Shown: positions 16,307 to 25,449 of the stretch, piece after piece
Position numbering within the stretch: position 1 is the first letter of the stretch
How the letters are laid out: each line of letters begins with the position of its first letter
NCBI RefSeq assembly: GCF_014860165.1
Contig: NZ_JACZKG010000046.1
Coordinates: 1-64,000 of the forward strand
From: Devosia sp.
GTDB lineage: Bacteria > Pseudomonadota > Alphaproteobacteria > Rhizobiales > Devosiaceae
Length of the DNA stretch: 64,000 bases
Direction: 5' to 3'
Program-made: the position numbers and the translations under genes
Notes under the pieces: model-generated
Database searches by the model: none
What the model saw: the letters and a program-made list of their open reading frames with translations, nothing else
What the model was told of the DNA's origin: nothing

Positions 16307-17266
16307 TTGAGTTCAATCGCTTTCGAAGTAATCCTGTGCGCGCTCGCCTTCTGGTTCGGTTATTCCGCGAACCAGGGCGGCACGTGTCTGGTTGTGGCTG
16401 CCGACGAGTTGCGGCGACGACGGCCTCCTCGAATGTTCGTCGGATTCCTGGCTGCTTCAGCAGCAGCCGGACTGGTTGCGCTCCCGCTGGTCTGGTCCGG
16501 AGCGCTGGGCGGCGCGCTGGCCGCTTCCACGGACATTCACGCTGTTCTGCTCGTCGGGGCCGCCGCGTTCGGCTTCGGTGCGCTCGTCAACGACACGTGC
16601 CTGCTGGGATCGCTTGCGCGGCTCGGGGACGGGGAGATCCGCCTCTTGGCTTTGCCTCCCGGACTGGCGCTCGGCATCATCGCCGTCGACCACGTGATGC
16701 CCGATCACGGCGCGACCTGGCCGAGCATCCTTTCCACTCCCAGCCTCCCGAGCCTTGTGGCCGTTGGATGCTTCGCGATCGCCATGGCATTGTCGGTCGG
16801 GTTCGTTTCGATGAAACGCTTTGTGCTGAAGGAGCCGCGTTGGTCGTTCGCCGTTTCCATGATCGGACTTGGTGCTGCCGGTGGAGCGCTATACGCACTT
16901 TCACCTTCCTGGACGATTTCCTCTTTGATCCAGCACGGCCTTCCGCTCACGATGTCACCGATGGGTGAGGTGGCATTGCTGGCTGCACTCTCGTCGATCA
17001 CGGGTGCGCTCGTCGCCTCGTACCGCAAGGGCAACCTGCGGCTTCGGTTGCCCTCGGCGCATGGCATCCTCCGATCACTGTTAGGTGGAACGCTGATGGG
17101 CGTCGGAATTGCACTTGTACCTGGCGGGAACGACGCGCTGATTTTCTCGGCGATGCCGGGTCTTTCGCCAGGCGGAATCGCCGCGTATCTGGTGATGACG
17201 GCGACGATCGTCCTCGGGTTGGTGGTCAGCGCCAAATTGTTTGGGAGCAACGGGACAAAGGCTTGA
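16307..17266 (+). CDS. YeeE/YedE-like sulfur-compound transporter
   Basis: A very hydrophobic 319-residue inner-membrane protein with about eight to nine predicted helices. Repeated motifs fit the YeeE/YedE (sulphur transport) family: FWFGYSANQGGTCLV near the start, FGFGALVNDTCLLG in the middle and GVGIALVPGGNDALIFS near the end, each with Gly/Cys/Asn residues in re-entrant loops. Known members import thiosulfate. Translation seems to begin at TTG 16307. It follows the MarR gene by 34 bases in the same direction, so sulfur supply may be co-regulated with the redox response. Family moderately certain; substrate unknown. Confidence 0.7.
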   Translation: MSSIAFEVILCALAFWFGYSANQGGTCLVVAADELRRRRPPRMFVGFLAASAAAGLVALPLVWSGALGGALAASTDIHAVLLVGAAAFGFGALVNDTCLLGSLARLGDGEIRLLALPPGLALGIIAVDHVMPDHGATWPSILSTPSLPSLVAVGCFAIAMALSVGFVSMKRFVLKEPRWSFAVSMIGLGAAGGALYALSPSWTISSLIQHGLPLTMSPMGEVALLAALSSITGALVASYRKGNLRLRLPSAHGILRSLLGGTLMGVGIALVPGGNDALIFSAMPGLSPGGIAAYLVMTATIVLGLVVSAKLFGSNGTKA

Positions 17267-17318
17267 GAGAGCAAGGTCCCCAGCCACTTCGAATAGGTAG
17301 CCGCAGTCAGAACTTGCT

Positions 17319-18326
17319 CTAGATCAGCTTCGCCATGGCCACCGCAGTGTCCGCCATGCGCGTCGCGAAGCTCCATTCGTTGTCGTACCAAGCGAGGACT
17401 CGAACCATCCTGCCATCCACGACATCGGTCTGGGGCAGAGCGACGATCGAAGATTCGGTACGGTGAGACAGATCGATGGACACCAGAGGTTCGGAGGTCA
17501 CGGCGAGCACGCCCTTCATCGGGCCATCGGCGGCCTGGCGAATTGCGTCATTCACCTCGTCCATGGAGACGTCTCGGGAAGAGGTAACCGCCAGATCGAT
17601 AACTGACACGTTCGGGGTCGGGACCCGGATCGACGACCCGTGTATCTTCCCTCGAAGTTCAGGCAGAACCAGCCCGATGGCGTTCGCGGCTCCGGTGGAC
17701 GTCGGAATCATCGAGAGCGCGGCTGCCCGCGCGCGGTACAGGTCCTTGTGGACGGTATCCAGGGTTGGCTGGTCGCCCGTATAGGCGTGCACCGTCGTCA
17801 TGTAGCCGCGCTCGATGCCGAACAGGTCGTTTAGCACCTTCGCCACGGGCGCGAGTACGTTTGTCGTGCACGAGCCGTTCGAGACCACCAGGTCGCTTGC
17901 TGTCAGGGTTTCGTGGTTGACCTTGTAGACGATCGTCTTGTCGGCTCCTTCACTGGGCGCCGAAACGAGCACGCGCTTAGCACCCGCGCTGAGGTGTGAT
18001 CTCGCCTTCTCACTCGAGGTGAAGAGTCCGGTGCATTCAAGCGCGATATCGACGTCTAGATCCCTATGCGGCAGGTTCGCAGGATCGCGCTCCGAAGACA
18101 CCCTGATCTTTCCCAAACCGACGTCGATCCAGTCTTGGCCGACCTCAATGGCCCCGGAGTACGGTCCATGGACCGAGTCGTATTTCAGGAGATGCGCCAG
18201 GGTCTTGACCGGACCGAGGTCGTTGATCGCGACCACTTCGATGTCCGATCGACGAAGCTCGATGATCGAACGCAACGTAAGCCGTCCGATACGCCCGAAG
18301 CCGTTGATTGCGACCTTGACCGTCAT
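17319..18326 (-). CDS. gap: glyceraldehyde-3-phosphate dehydrogenase
   Basis: Type I GAPDH of 335 residues. The NAD loop is VAINGFGRIGRLTLR; the active site is SNGSCTTN with catalytic Cys at about residue 153 (most relatives have SNASCTTN); the C-terminus has WYDNEWSFATRM. Start ATG 18326 follows AAGGAGGAG; the ATG at 18344 is upstream of that site. The gene sits behind a MarR-type operator (18448-18466) instead of with glycolytic genes. GAPDH is a known oxidation target, so this looks like an inducible spare copy. Confidence 0.93.
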   Translation of the reverse strand: MTVKVAINGFGRIGRLTLRSIIELRRSDIEVVAINDLGPVKTLAHLLKYDSVHGPYSGAIEVGQDWIDVGLGKIRVSSERDPANLPHRDLDVDIALECTGLFTSSEKARSHLSAGAKRVLVSAPSEGADKTIVYKVNHETLTASDLVVSNGSCTTNVLAPVAKVLNDLFGIERGYMTTVHAYTGDQPTLDTVHKDLYRARAAALSMIPTSTGAANAIGLVLPELRGKIHGSSIRVPTPNVSVIDLAVTSSRDVSMDEVNDAIRQAADGPMKGVLAVTSEPLVSIDLSHRTESSIVALPQTDVVDGRMVRVLAWYDNEWSFATRMADTAVAMAKLI

Positions 18327-18447
18327 GCGCGTCTCCTCCTTCACAGCGCCGGGCCGTCTACCGGCAATCGGCCTTGTAGGCGCCAGTCGCGCATCGGGCG
18401 AGCCCGGCCGCTCGCACCGTCATAACAAATTGACATATCAGTCATTA

Positions 18448-18466
18448 TATATGCGTCGCGCATATA
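18448..18466 (-). promoter_or_regulatory. MarR operator upstream of gap
   Basis: TATATGCG-TCG-CGCATATA, a perfect palindrome with 8-bp arms. On the minus strand it overlaps a TATAAT -10 candidate (18449-18444). It is the strongest form of the element, with the copy at 43673. Confidence 0.75.
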
Positions 18467-18761
18467 GATATCGACAAGCTTCTCCAGCGTCAACACGGCC
18501 GCGGCACCAGCGAGCTTGAAGCAGGAAGGAGCACCACCCTGCTTCAAGGGTCGGATGCAGGGTCAGCGGCACGTCGGGTGATTCGAGAACGCTAGCATCA
18601 AAAGACGAGCGGCCGTCGGCCTCCATAGCCGACGGGTATGGCAACGGGGTTGAAGGCGAAGCCATTTTTTGGAGCCGAATGGCAGACGAGTTTTGGTGCA
18701 AGTATTTGAACATATTAAACTTATCAGCTGATTTGCCAAATACAGAGGAACAAGGCACGGC

Positions 18762-18790
18762 TTGCTGTCCATGCTTCGCGCACATATACG
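18762..18790 (+). promoter_or_regulatory. MarR operator within promoter of Cys-cluster marR
   Basis: TTGCTG (18762-18767), 17 bases, TATACG (18785-18790). The spacer carries the half-degenerate element CCATGC-TTC-GCGCACATA. The ATG at 18797 follows the -10 by six bases with no ribosome site. Confidence 0.65.
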
Positions 18791-18796
18791 TTCGAC

Positions 18797-19333
18797 ATGG
18801 ATGAAACTCGAGACCGCAATATCTTTGGGGCGTTCGCACTGATGATCGGCGACGACATCGTTCGCGCCACCACATCGCACGCGCCGGAGGCTGGACCCGC
18901 AGCGTCAGCGTTGGCTTTGCTCGCACACAAGCCTGGCCTGTCGATACGCATGCTTGCTGTCGGCGTAGGGCTATCGCATCCAGGAACTGTCCGCCTCGTG
19001 GACCGCCTAGCTTCCGAGGGTTTGATCGAGCGCAGGGGGCATACGACGGACGGACGCACACGCGCCCTCTATCTCACCTCAGCGGGCGAAACCGCCAGCG
19101 CCGATGTCCTGGCGTCGCGCGACCAAGTGATCGCCGAAGGCTTATCAGTACTCAATCCAGCTGAGATGAAAGTCTTGTGCGACATGGCTGAACGTGTGCT
19201 GCGGGCACGTCTCGAGAACCTCGAGCAATCCTACCGGATCTGCCGCCTTTGCTGCTACGAGGACTGTTCGAATTGTCCCATAGACGACGAGTTGCACAAG
19301 CGTGGCGTGGATCGCGAGACGGCCCACGAGTAG
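18797..19333 (+). CDS. MarR family regulator with C-terminal cysteine cluster
   Basis: A 178-residue MarR protein. The winged helix lies around residues 45-95: HKPGLSIRMLAVGVGLSHPG, VRLVDRLASEGLIERRG and TRALYLTSAGE. After the last dimer helix comes a cysteine-rich tail with C149, C152, C153, C157 and C160 (CRLCCYEDCSNCP). The same four-cysteine spacing occurs in the paralogue at 41382. The tail could bind zinc or an iron-sulfur cluster, or form disulfides, giving a redox switch; this is inference. Leaderless start, with the operator inside its own promoter. The neighbouring gene on the other strand encodes MsrA. Confidence 0.88.
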   Translation: MDETRDRNIFGAFALMIGDDIVRATTSHAPEAGPAASALALLAHKPGLSIRMLAVGVGLSHPGTVRLVDRLASEGLIERRGHTTDGRTRALYLTSAGETASADVLASRDQVIAEGLSVLNPAEMKVLCDMAERVLRARLENLEQSYRICRLCCYEDCSNCPIDDELHKRGVDRETAHE

Positions 19334-19433
19334 GTATGCCCGCAGTGACGGCCAGTTAATGCCGAGCGACGGTAGTCGGCAACAAGTGCCCGGATGCGCG
19401 GTCAGCCCGTTGTACGGCGCGCATGCAGTGCCC

Positions 19434-19970
19434 TCATCGGACCGATCGATCCAATCGCCAGTCTGGGCGCACGAAGTGGCAGCTATACCCCTTCGGATGG
19501 CGTACTAGGTATTTCTGGTGCTCCGGCTCTGCCTCCCAAAAGGTTTCTTCAGGGTTGATCTCGGAGACGACCGGCCCAGGCCAACGACCCGACGCCTCGA
19601 TCTCCTCGATGGTCCTCAAGGCGACGTCCTTCTGCTCCTCGTTGGTATAGAAGATCGCCGACCGATAGCTCGGGCCGAAATCGCTGCCCTGCTGCTCGTA
19701 GGTAGTGGGGTCGTGGATCTGGAAGAATAGCTCCAGAAGGGCGCGGTAGCTGAGAACGGCAGGGTCGAAGGTCACCTCCACGGCCTCTGCATGGCCATGG
19801 TGATTTCGGTAGGTCGGATCCGGCATTTCGCCGCCGACGTATCCGGTCCGCGTCGACAGGACCCCTTTCGCGCGGCCAAGCAGATCTTCGACTCCCCAGA
19901 AGCAGCCACCGGCGAGAATCGCCCGCTCCGTCGTGGGCGTCAGCCTTTCGACCGAGGGATCTTTCGTCAT
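19434..19970 (-). CDS. msrA: peptide methionine-S-sulfoxide reductase MsrA
   Basis: MsrA of 178 residues, the normal length. The catalytic motif [13 protein letters not shown] is near residue 25; TRTGYVGG and FFQIHDPTT follow; the C-terminal [11 protein letters not shown] brings a second cysteine suited to be resolving. It reduces the S epimer of methionine sulfoxide in proteins using thioredoxin. I take ATG 19970 in place of the upstream TTG (19994). It stands alone, apart from the msrB-msrA operons, convergent with the Cys-cluster marR. I see no LysR-box promoter directly upstream, but the hydrolase-OsmC gene is only 44 bases away and may lead a shared transcript. Confidence 0.94.
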   Translation of the reverse strand: MTKDPSVERLTPTTERAILAGGCFWGVEDLLGRAKGVLSTRTGYVGGEMPDPTYRNHHGHAEAVEVTFDPAVLSYRALLELFFQIHDPTTYEQQGSDFGPSYRSAIFYTNEEQKDVALRTIEEIEASGRWPGPVVSEINPEETFWEAEPEHQKYLVRHPKGYSCHFVRPDWRLDRSVR

Positions 19971-20014
19971 CTGCAGCCCACTCCAGCGAACCAACTTTAC
20001 CTAGGACGATGCGC

Positions 20015-21244
20015 TCAGGCCGTTTCTGGACCACCAGAGGCGGCACTGGAGGCGCCCACGAGTTCCGTTTTTACGTCCGAGCCCCGAAGAAGCGTCAGAT
20101 CCACCGGGCAGCGATCCGCGATAGCGAGGATCCGGGCGCGCTGGTCTTCGCTCAGGGGACCGTCGAGCACGATGGTGCGGGTGAACCTATCCGGCGGCGT
20201 CATGTCCGCGACTTTCCCATGCTCGACTGTCGCACTTGCTCGTTCCAATGGGAATCCCTTGCGGTCCGCATACAGGCGCATCGTCATCACCGTGCACGCC
20301 GCCAGGCCGGCGGACACCAACTCGTACGGCGACAGCCCGCTTCCAAGACCGCCGACCGACGCCGGCTCATCGGCGAGAAATGAATGCTCGCCGCTGCTGA
20401 CCGCAAGCTGGAATTTGCCACCGAGGGTCTCGGTGGCAAAGACTCCCTTGGCGACCTCGACTTGTGGAACGTCGTCCATCAGTGGTGGCAGGAAGCGACT
20501 GGCCCACGCTGCCACCATGGCAGCCGCATAGTTCGCGTCGGCAATGTCGGTAAGAAGGTGATCTGCAGTGTCGAGCGAGATGAAACTCTTGGGATGACGG
20601 GACGCCGCGAAAATGCGCGACGCATGGTCGATGCCAACGACCTCGTCGAGCGGCGAATGCAAGATCAATAGAGGCCGGCGCAGCGAGGTGATGGACGTCT
20701 CGACATCGGATTGCGCAATTGTCTCCACGAAACTGCGTCGAATGAGAAAGTGTCGTCCGGAAATGGCGACCGTGGCTTCGCCTTCGCGGCCTATCCGGTC
20801 GAGGTCATCAGGAGTGAAAAGGCGCAGAAGATGCTGAAGGTCGGCAGGCGCGCCGATCGTCGCGACGGCTGCGATATTCGGCATATCCGCCGCGGCGACG
20901 ATTGCCGCAGCACCACCTAGGCTGTGCCCCACGAGCAAGGAGGGCAACATACCGGCTTGGGTCATCGCCTCCGCGGCCGTGCGGAGGTCGTCGACGTCAG
21001 AGGCGAAGTTCACCGCGTCCCCTTCCCCGATGACTATTCCTGTTCCGGCAAAATCGAAGCGCAGGACACCAATGCCTGCACGCGACAGTGCACGGGAGAT
21101 GTGAACGGCAGCGCGGCTGTCCTTCCCGCAGGTGAGGCAGTGCGCGAAGATTGCCCAACCGCGTGGCGTCCCCTCCGGCGTTTCGAGGTTCCCCGTGAGT
21201 TGGGAGCCCGCCGAACGAGTGAAAGTGAAAATCGTGCTTGCCAT
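20015..21244 (-). CDS. alpha/beta hydrolase-OsmC fusion protein
   Basis: A 409-residue two-domain protein. Residues 1-255 are an alpha/beta hydrolase with the nucleophile elbow GHSLGG and the late DEVV/TADHLL acid and histidine region. Residues 270-400 are an OsmC/Ohr-type domain: GLSPYELVSAGLAACTVMTM carries the first peroxidatic cysteine and IADRCPVDLTLL the second. Fusions of this kind are known. OsmC proteins reduce organic hydroperoxides with thiols. ATG 21244 follows GGAGGT. It diverges from a LysR gene at 21471, with two MarR operators in between. Confidence 0.92.
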   Translation of the reverse strand: MASTIFTFTRSAGSQLTGNLETPEGTPRGWAIFAHCLTCGKDSRAAVHISRALSRAGIGVLRFDFAGTGIVIGEGDAVNFASDVDDLRTAAEAMTQAGMLPSLLVGHSLGGAAAIVAAADMPNIAAVATIGAPADLQHLLRLFTPDDLDRIGREGEATVAISGRHFLIRRSFVETIAQSDVETSITSLRRPLLILHSPLDEVVGIDHASRIFAASRHPKSFISLDTADHLLTDIADANYAAAMVAAWASRFLPPLMDDVPQVEVAKGVFATETLGGKFQLAVSSGEHSFLADEPASVGGLGSGLSPYELVSAGLAACTVMTMRLYADRKGFPLERASATVEHGKVADMTPPDRFTRTIVLDGPLSEDQRARILAIADRCPVDLTLLRGSDVKTELVGASSAASGGPETA

Positions 21245-21346
21245 GTTTTCGGACCTCCGTCGGGGCGTGCAGATCGCGCTTTCGACGTCCCTCGCAAGGC
21301 GACCAAAAGTGCACTGCAGCCAGTAACGCACGCCAATCGGCTCTTG

Positions 21347-21365
21347 TATATGCTTCGCGCATATA
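21347..21365. promoter_or_regulatory. MarR operator, hydrolase-OsmC side
   Basis: TATATGC-TTCGC-GCATATA type palindrome (21347-21365), about 100 bases before the hydrolase-OsmC start. Matches the elements in the marR promoters. Confidence 0.7.
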
Positions 21366-21388
21366 GACAATCTCGGAAAGCGTTGATT

Positions 21389-21403
21389 ATATGCGTGACG
21401 CAT
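21389..21403. promoter_or_regulatory. MarR operator, lysR side
   Basis: TATGCG-TGA-CGCATG (21389-21403), a second copy 41 bases from the first, nearer to the LysR gene. Centre-to-centre distance is about four helical turns, so two dimers could bind the same face. Confidence 0.6.
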
Positions 21404-21470
21404 GCTCCGTGGACCCGCCGCGGTCGCGGTCTCACAGGCGGATTCTGTCAGGGGCATGGACCGAAGGGCT

Positions 21471-22346
21471 ATGGAACTCAACCAGATCAGCTACTTCATC
21501 AACCTGGCCGACACGCTGAACTTCACGGCTGCCGCTCGCCTGAGTGGCGTTTCACAGCCAAGTTTGACTCGTGCGATCCGCCGTCTCGAGGAGGAGCTTG
21601 GCGGGCCGCTGATCTACCGCGATGGAAAGAACAGCCGTTTGACCGCGCTCGGCCAGGACGTCGAGGTGGACTTCCGCCGCATGCTCGTAGCCATGACGAG
21701 CGTGAGGCACCATGCCGAGAACTGGGCGATGGGGAGGCATCGCGTGCTCGATGTCGCAGTCGCGCCTTCGGTCGGTCCCAAGGGGTTTACCGAGTTCTTT
21801 GAGAGCGCCCTGCAAGAGGTGCCATCGATAGAGATCCGGCTCCACTCGCTCCAGCAGAGCGAGGACACTTCGGAGGTGCTGTCGGGCAAGTATCACGCCT
21901 GCATCCTCCCGCGCGAGACCAAGCCAGATCGCAAACTGGACGTGCGTTCGCTCTTCCGGGAACGCTTCCTGCTCGGCTGTGCAGCAAGCCACCCCTTGGC
22001 CCGGAGCGAGATCGTGCGCGGCAAGGACCTGCTCGATTATCCCTTCGTCGATCGCCTCAAATGCGAGTTCCGTGAAGAGATCTATGATCACTTCGCGCGA
22101 CAGGAGGTGCTCATGCGACCCAGCTTGCGCTCCGACCGAGAAGACTGGATCCAACGCCTGGTCGCGAGAGGACGCGCCATATGCATCCTCCCGGAAAGAT
22201 CCGGCGCGGCCCATGGCCTGGTCACTCGACCGATCCAGGGGTTTATGCTGGAACGCGAGGTGGTGATGGCGACGGTTTCCGGTTCCACGGCACCAGCCGA
22301 AATTCGCAAGATCGCCCAACTCGCAGCGCGGTTCGAGTGGGATTGA
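21471..22346 (+). CDS. LysR-type regulator with conserved cysteines (copy A)
   Basis: LysR regulator of 291 residues. DNA-binding domain: MELNQISYFINLADTLNF, then SGVSQPSLTRAIRRLEEELG. The effector domain contains cysteines that are also present in the paralogue at 42709: in ACILPRE, LLGCAAS, KCEFREE and ICILPERS. The two proteins have the same length and are alike throughout. I start at ATG 21471, where the family begins. It sits next to the msrB-msrA operon that carries a LysR-box promoter, and downstream of two MarR operators. I propose it, or its paralogue, activates the 54-bp promoters. Confidence 0.9.
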   Translation: MELNQISYFINLADTLNFTAAARLSGVSQPSLTRAIRRLEEELGGPLIYRDGKNSRLTALGQDVEVDFRRMLVAMTSVRHHAENWAMGRHRVLDVAVAPSVGPKGFTEFFESALQEVPSIEIRLHSLQQSEDTSEVLSGKYHACILPRETKPDRKLDVRSLFRERFLLGCAASHPLARSEIVRGKDLLDYPFVDRLKCEFREEIYDHFARQEVLMRPSLRSDREDWIQRLVARGRAICILPERSGAAHGLVTRPIQGFMLEREVVMATVSGSTAPAEIRKIAQLAARFEWD

Positions 22347-22370
22347 GCGCGGTTCCAAAGCCACTTCGGC

Positions 22371-22424
22371 TATGGAAACTATAACCGCTGCGCATTGGAT
22401 AATTCGGGGGGCCACTGCGATAGT
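22371..22424 (+). promoter_or_regulatory. LysR-box promoter, copy 3 (msrB-msrA operon)
   Basis: TATGGAAACTAT, nine bases, GCATTGGAT, 18 bases, GATAGT. -35 TTGGAT (22395-22400), -10 GATAGT (22419-22424). It lies 62 bases before msrB. Confidence 0.75.
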
Positions 22425-22486
22425 GACATCGATCACGTCGGTCTGAACGTGATGCACATGGTCTGAACGAACACCGGAGACCACAA

Positions 22487-22930
22487 ATGAAGTTCGAAAA
22501 ATCACAGGCGGCGATCGACCGCCTCACTCCCGAACAGCACCGGATCACTCAATCGGCGGGCACGGAAAGGCCATTCACCGGCGAGTACAACGACAACGAA
22601 GCGCCGGGCATATACGTCGACATCGTCTCGGGAGAGCCGCTGTTCGCTTCCACCGACAAGTTCGACTCGGGTTCCGGCTGGCCCAGCTTCACCAAGCCGA
22701 TCGTAGCAGCCTACGTCAACGAACTGCGGGACAGCACGCATGGCATGGCCAGGACAGAGGTCAGGTCGGTGCATGGCGACAGCCATCTCGGCCACGTTTT
22801 CCCGGATGGTCCAAGGGACCGCGGAGGTCTGCGCTACTGCATCAATTCGGCGTCCCTGCGCTTCGTCCCGCGCGACGAGATGGCTGCAGCAGGATACGGT
22901 GATTATCTCAACCAGGTAGAGGAGGCCTAA
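22487..22930 (+). CDS. msrB: single-cysteine methionine-R-sulfoxide reductase MsrB
   Basis: MsrB of 147 residues. Family core: [42 protein letters not shown] and the catalytic [11 protein letters not shown] with Cys at about residue 118. This is the only cysteine in the protein: the zinc-binding CxxC pairs are missing and the usual resolving position reads SGSGW. One-cysteine MsrBs depend on external thiols, often glutaredoxin (established for plant and other forms), which fits a glutaredoxin under the same promoter type. First gene of an operon; msrA starts 2 bases after its stop. Confidence 0.93.
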   Translation: MKFEKSQAAIDRLTPEQHRITQSAGTERPFTGEYNDNEAPGIYVDIVSGEPLFASTDKFDSGSGWPSFTKPIVAAYVNELRDSTHGMARTEVRSVHGDSHLGHVFPDGPRDRGGLRYCINSASLRFVPRDEMAAAGYGDYLNQVEEA

Positions 22931-22931
22931 T

Positions 22932-23459
22932 ATGCATCAGCGCGCAGTTCTGGCAGGCGGTTGCTTTTGGGGCATGCAGGATTTGATCCGCAAGCAGCCC
23001 GGCATCGTCTCGACCCGTGTGGGCTATACCGGCGGCGATATCCCCAACGCCACCTATCGCAATCACGGCACGCATGCCGAGGGACTCGAAATCACCTTCG
23101 ATCCGGGGCAGACGAGCTATCGGAACATCCTGGAATACTTCTTCCAGATCCACGATCCCACTACGCTGAATCGTCAGGGCAACGATCGTGGCCTCTCCTA
23201 CCGGTCTGGCATCTACTACGTCGATGAGGAGCAGAAGCGGGTCGCCCTCGACACGATCGCCGACGTCGATGCGTCTGGTCTCTGGGGCGGCAAGGTCGTC
23301 ACCGAGGTCGAACCGGTCGGCGACTTCTGGGAGGCCGAACCCGAGCATCAGGATTACCTCATAAAACGCCCGGACGGCTACACCTGCCATTTCCCGCGCG
23401 CCGGCTGGGTACTCCCCAAGCGCCAAAAAGCCGGCGATACGCAGTCTGCGGCGGAGTAG
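22932..23459 (+). CDS. msrA: peptide methionine-S-sulfoxide reductase MsrA
   Basis: MsrA of 175 residues: [20 protein letters not shown] at the start with the catalytic Cys, [29 protein letters not shown], and a second cysteine in [11 protein letters not shown]. It is encoded immediately downstream of msrB, so both epimers of methionine sulfoxide are handled from one transcript controlled by the LysR-box promoter. It is most like the 40712 copy and less like the 19434 copy. Confidence 0.94.
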   Translation: MHQRAVLAGGCFWGMQDLIRKQPGIVSTRVGYTGGDIPNATYRNHGTHAEGLEITFDPGQTSYRNILEYFFQIHDPTTLNRQGNDRGLSYRSGIYYVDEEQKRVALDTIADVDASGLWGGKVVTEVEPVGDFWEAEPEHQDYLIKRPDGYTCHFPRAGWVLPKRQKAGDTQSAAE

Positions 23460-23499
23460 GCAGGGCGTCCCTTCGTGCTAAGGTGCTCGCATCGCCCTT

Positions 23500-23524
23500 G
23501 ACCGCGTCGTCAAACGACGCGGTC
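23500..23524 (+). terminator. hairpin after the msrB-msrA operon
   Basis: GACCGCGTCGT and ACGACGCGGTC form a perfect 11-pair stem with a CAA loop, 40 bases after the msrA stop. No T tract follows, so it may act with Rho or as an mRNA 3' stabiliser. Confidence 0.55.
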
Positions 23525-23725
23525 CCCGAACCGGCCACGCAGCACTCGATGCGACGGCCGGCGTCCGATACGCGCCCTCCATAATTCCGTGGACACCCCC
23601 GCGAGAGGCTTGATCATTCTGAAGGAGATTGGCTTGGCGTACGGATCGATCATCGAGGCACGGCTCGAATGCTGCCTGACTATACTGGCGGCACAACATT
23701 GTTCGTCCACCTCCGCGAGCCCGGC

Positions 23726-24694
23726 ATGAGCGTCATAGCCGCCTACTATTACCACGAAGGCAAACGTATTCGGGAGATCGCGCTAGACGAGCCCGTCAAA
23801 CTCGAAATGAGCCGCTCGGACTTCTGCTGGATCGCGCTTCTCGATCCTACGGCGGACGAACTTCAAACGCTGCAAGCCACGTACAAGCTCCACCCGCTCG
23901 CGATCGACAACGCGATGCACCCGCTTTGCCCTCCCAAGCTCGAAGTCTACAACGAAGAACTGTACATCGTCGCCCAGACCGCCGAGTTGGTCGGCGACAA
24001 GATCCGCTATGGCAAGATGGCGTTGTTCACCGGTCACAACCATCTCATCAGCGTACGACACGGTGATGGAGGAGCGCTCGGCAACCTCCGGGAGCGACTC
24101 GAGGCATCGCCCGAACTCATCGGAAAAGGCGTCGACTACGTGCTGCACGCGATCCTGCATCGGGTCGTCGATCAGTATCTACCCATCTTCGAAATGATCG
24201 AGGATGACGTCTTGGCGATGGAGAGACGTTCCTTGGATGACTTTCTCGGCCGCGCCGAGGTCTCCCGAATATTCGAACTGAGGGGCGAACTCACCCGCTT
24301 CCAACGGACGCTTGGCGCAATGGCTGAACTGGTTCGAAAGTTGGAAAGAGGACACTTTCCCTGCATCAGCATGGAGGTTCGCCCGTACTTCAACGATGTT
24401 GCGGACCATGTCGACCGCGTTCAGTCCATGGTCAAAGGCCTCCTGCAGGTGCTGTCGTCGGTCTTCGAGTTCAGCAGCCTTTTAGAAGCGCAACGAACAG
24501 GCGTCATCACACGCCAACTTGCAGCTTGGGCAGGCATACTGGCCGTACCCACAGCGATCGCCGGGATCTACGGCATGAATTTCAAGCACATGCCGGAACT
24601 CGACACAGCATACGGATACCCCGTCGTGCTCGGGGTGGTCGCGGTATTCTGCATCTACCTGTTCGTGCGCTTCAAGAGGGCCAAGTGGCTATGA
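23726..24694 (+). CDS. corA: CorA family magnesium/divalent-cation transporter
   Basis: A 322-residue CorA channel. The long cytoplasmic domain begins VIAAYYYHEGKRI; the stalk helix follows; two membrane helices end the protein, with the signature GMNFKHMPE (YGMN selectivity loop) between them and the basic KRAKWL tail. Transports Mg2+ or related metals across the inner membrane. The ATG at 23726 fits the family N-terminus; 23669 is an alternative. It is isolated between the msr operon and an uncharacterised gene, with no stress promoter visible. Confidence 0.9.
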   Translation: MSVIAAYYYHEGKRIREIALDEPVKLEMSRSDFCWIALLDPTADELQTLQATYKLHPLAIDNAMHPLCPPKLEVYNEELYIVAQTAELVGDKIRYGKMALFTGHNHLISVRHGDGGALGNLRERLEASPELIGKGVDYVLHAILHRVVDQYLPIFEMIEDDVLAMERRSLDDFLGRAEVSRIFELRGELTRFQRTLGAMAELVRKLERGHFPCISMEVRPYFNDVADHVDRVQSMVKGLLQVLSSVFEFSSLLEAQRTGVITRQLAAWAGILAVPTAIAGIYGMNFKHMPELDTAYGYPVVLGVVAVFCIYLFVRFKRAKWL

Positions 24695-24788
24695 ATGCCG
24701 CACCTCGCGTTCCTCACCGTCATCTGACGGTCGACGGCGCGCTTCGTGCGGGAAGCTGCTCAATCTAACTCGAGCCTAAGGTGCAGTC

Positions 24789-25361
24789 ATGACTTCCCAA
24801 CTGACCGACGTTCTAGAAGCCGTGCAGTCCTTTGTCGCCCAGGGCTACGACCGCGAGTACCGCGTCAAGGACGGCAATCTCCTCGATCTCGAATCCGGGT
24901 CGATCCTTGATCCGTTGGTAATTCGTGTGGATGCGGCACTGCGTCTCGAAAGCGGTAAGGATGCGGAAGACGCCTCCAATATCTACGCGATCACCGATGT
25001 CGCGATAGGGCAGAAGGGGATACTGATCGACGCCTTCGACGTTTTTGACGAGATCTGCCATTTTGATCTTTCCAAGCGGCTTCTGGCGGAACGTCAAACG
25101 GCGCGAGCACTCGACCAAGACGTGCCGAGCAAGCATGGGCTTCGCAAGGTGTTCAAGGCCGACTTCGAGGGCGATCCCGAGCGCTACATTCTGCGTGAGG
25201 GCTTTCCGGATTTCCCGCCATGCCCTTGGGGCGGCTCCTTCAGCATCCTCGGCTTCGATACTGCCGAGCAGTCATATGTATGGCTGGTCACGAGCATTCT
25301 CCGGGATTCTCGGCTGATCAGGATCCCCTATCAGGGACAAGACGTCATCACCGACGAATAG
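24789..25361 (+). CDS. uncharacterised protein with a degraded paralogue at 47257
   Basis: A 190-residue soluble protein I do not recognise. It has a helical first 30 residues (VLEAVQSFVAQGYDREYRVK), a mixed alpha/beta centre (NIYAITDVAIGQKGILIDAF) and the tail FDTAEQSYVWLVTSILRDSR. A paralogue of exactly the same length lies at 47257-47829 but is broken by an amber codon. Conserved blocks between the two are GYDRE, AFDVFDE, GLRK, GFDTAEQSYVWLV and the final DDE/TDE. It precedes a GreA-like gene by 88 bases, likely in one transcript. Confidence 0.75.
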   Translation: MTSQLTDVLEAVQSFVAQGYDREYRVKDGNLLDLESGSILDPLVIRVDAALRLESGKDAEDASNIYAITDVAIGQKGILIDAFDVFDEICHFDLSKRLLAERQTARALDQDVPSKHGLRKVFKADFEGDPERYILREGFPDFPPCPWGGSFSILGFDTAEQSYVWLVTSILRDSRLIRIPYQGQDVITDE

Positions 25362-25449
25362 CAGCGCCTACGAGCGCGAGATCGCCCACTGCGTCGGTCA
25401 CGCACCAGCCGCAGGAAAACTGAAATATCGAACGAGAACGGGACGGATC

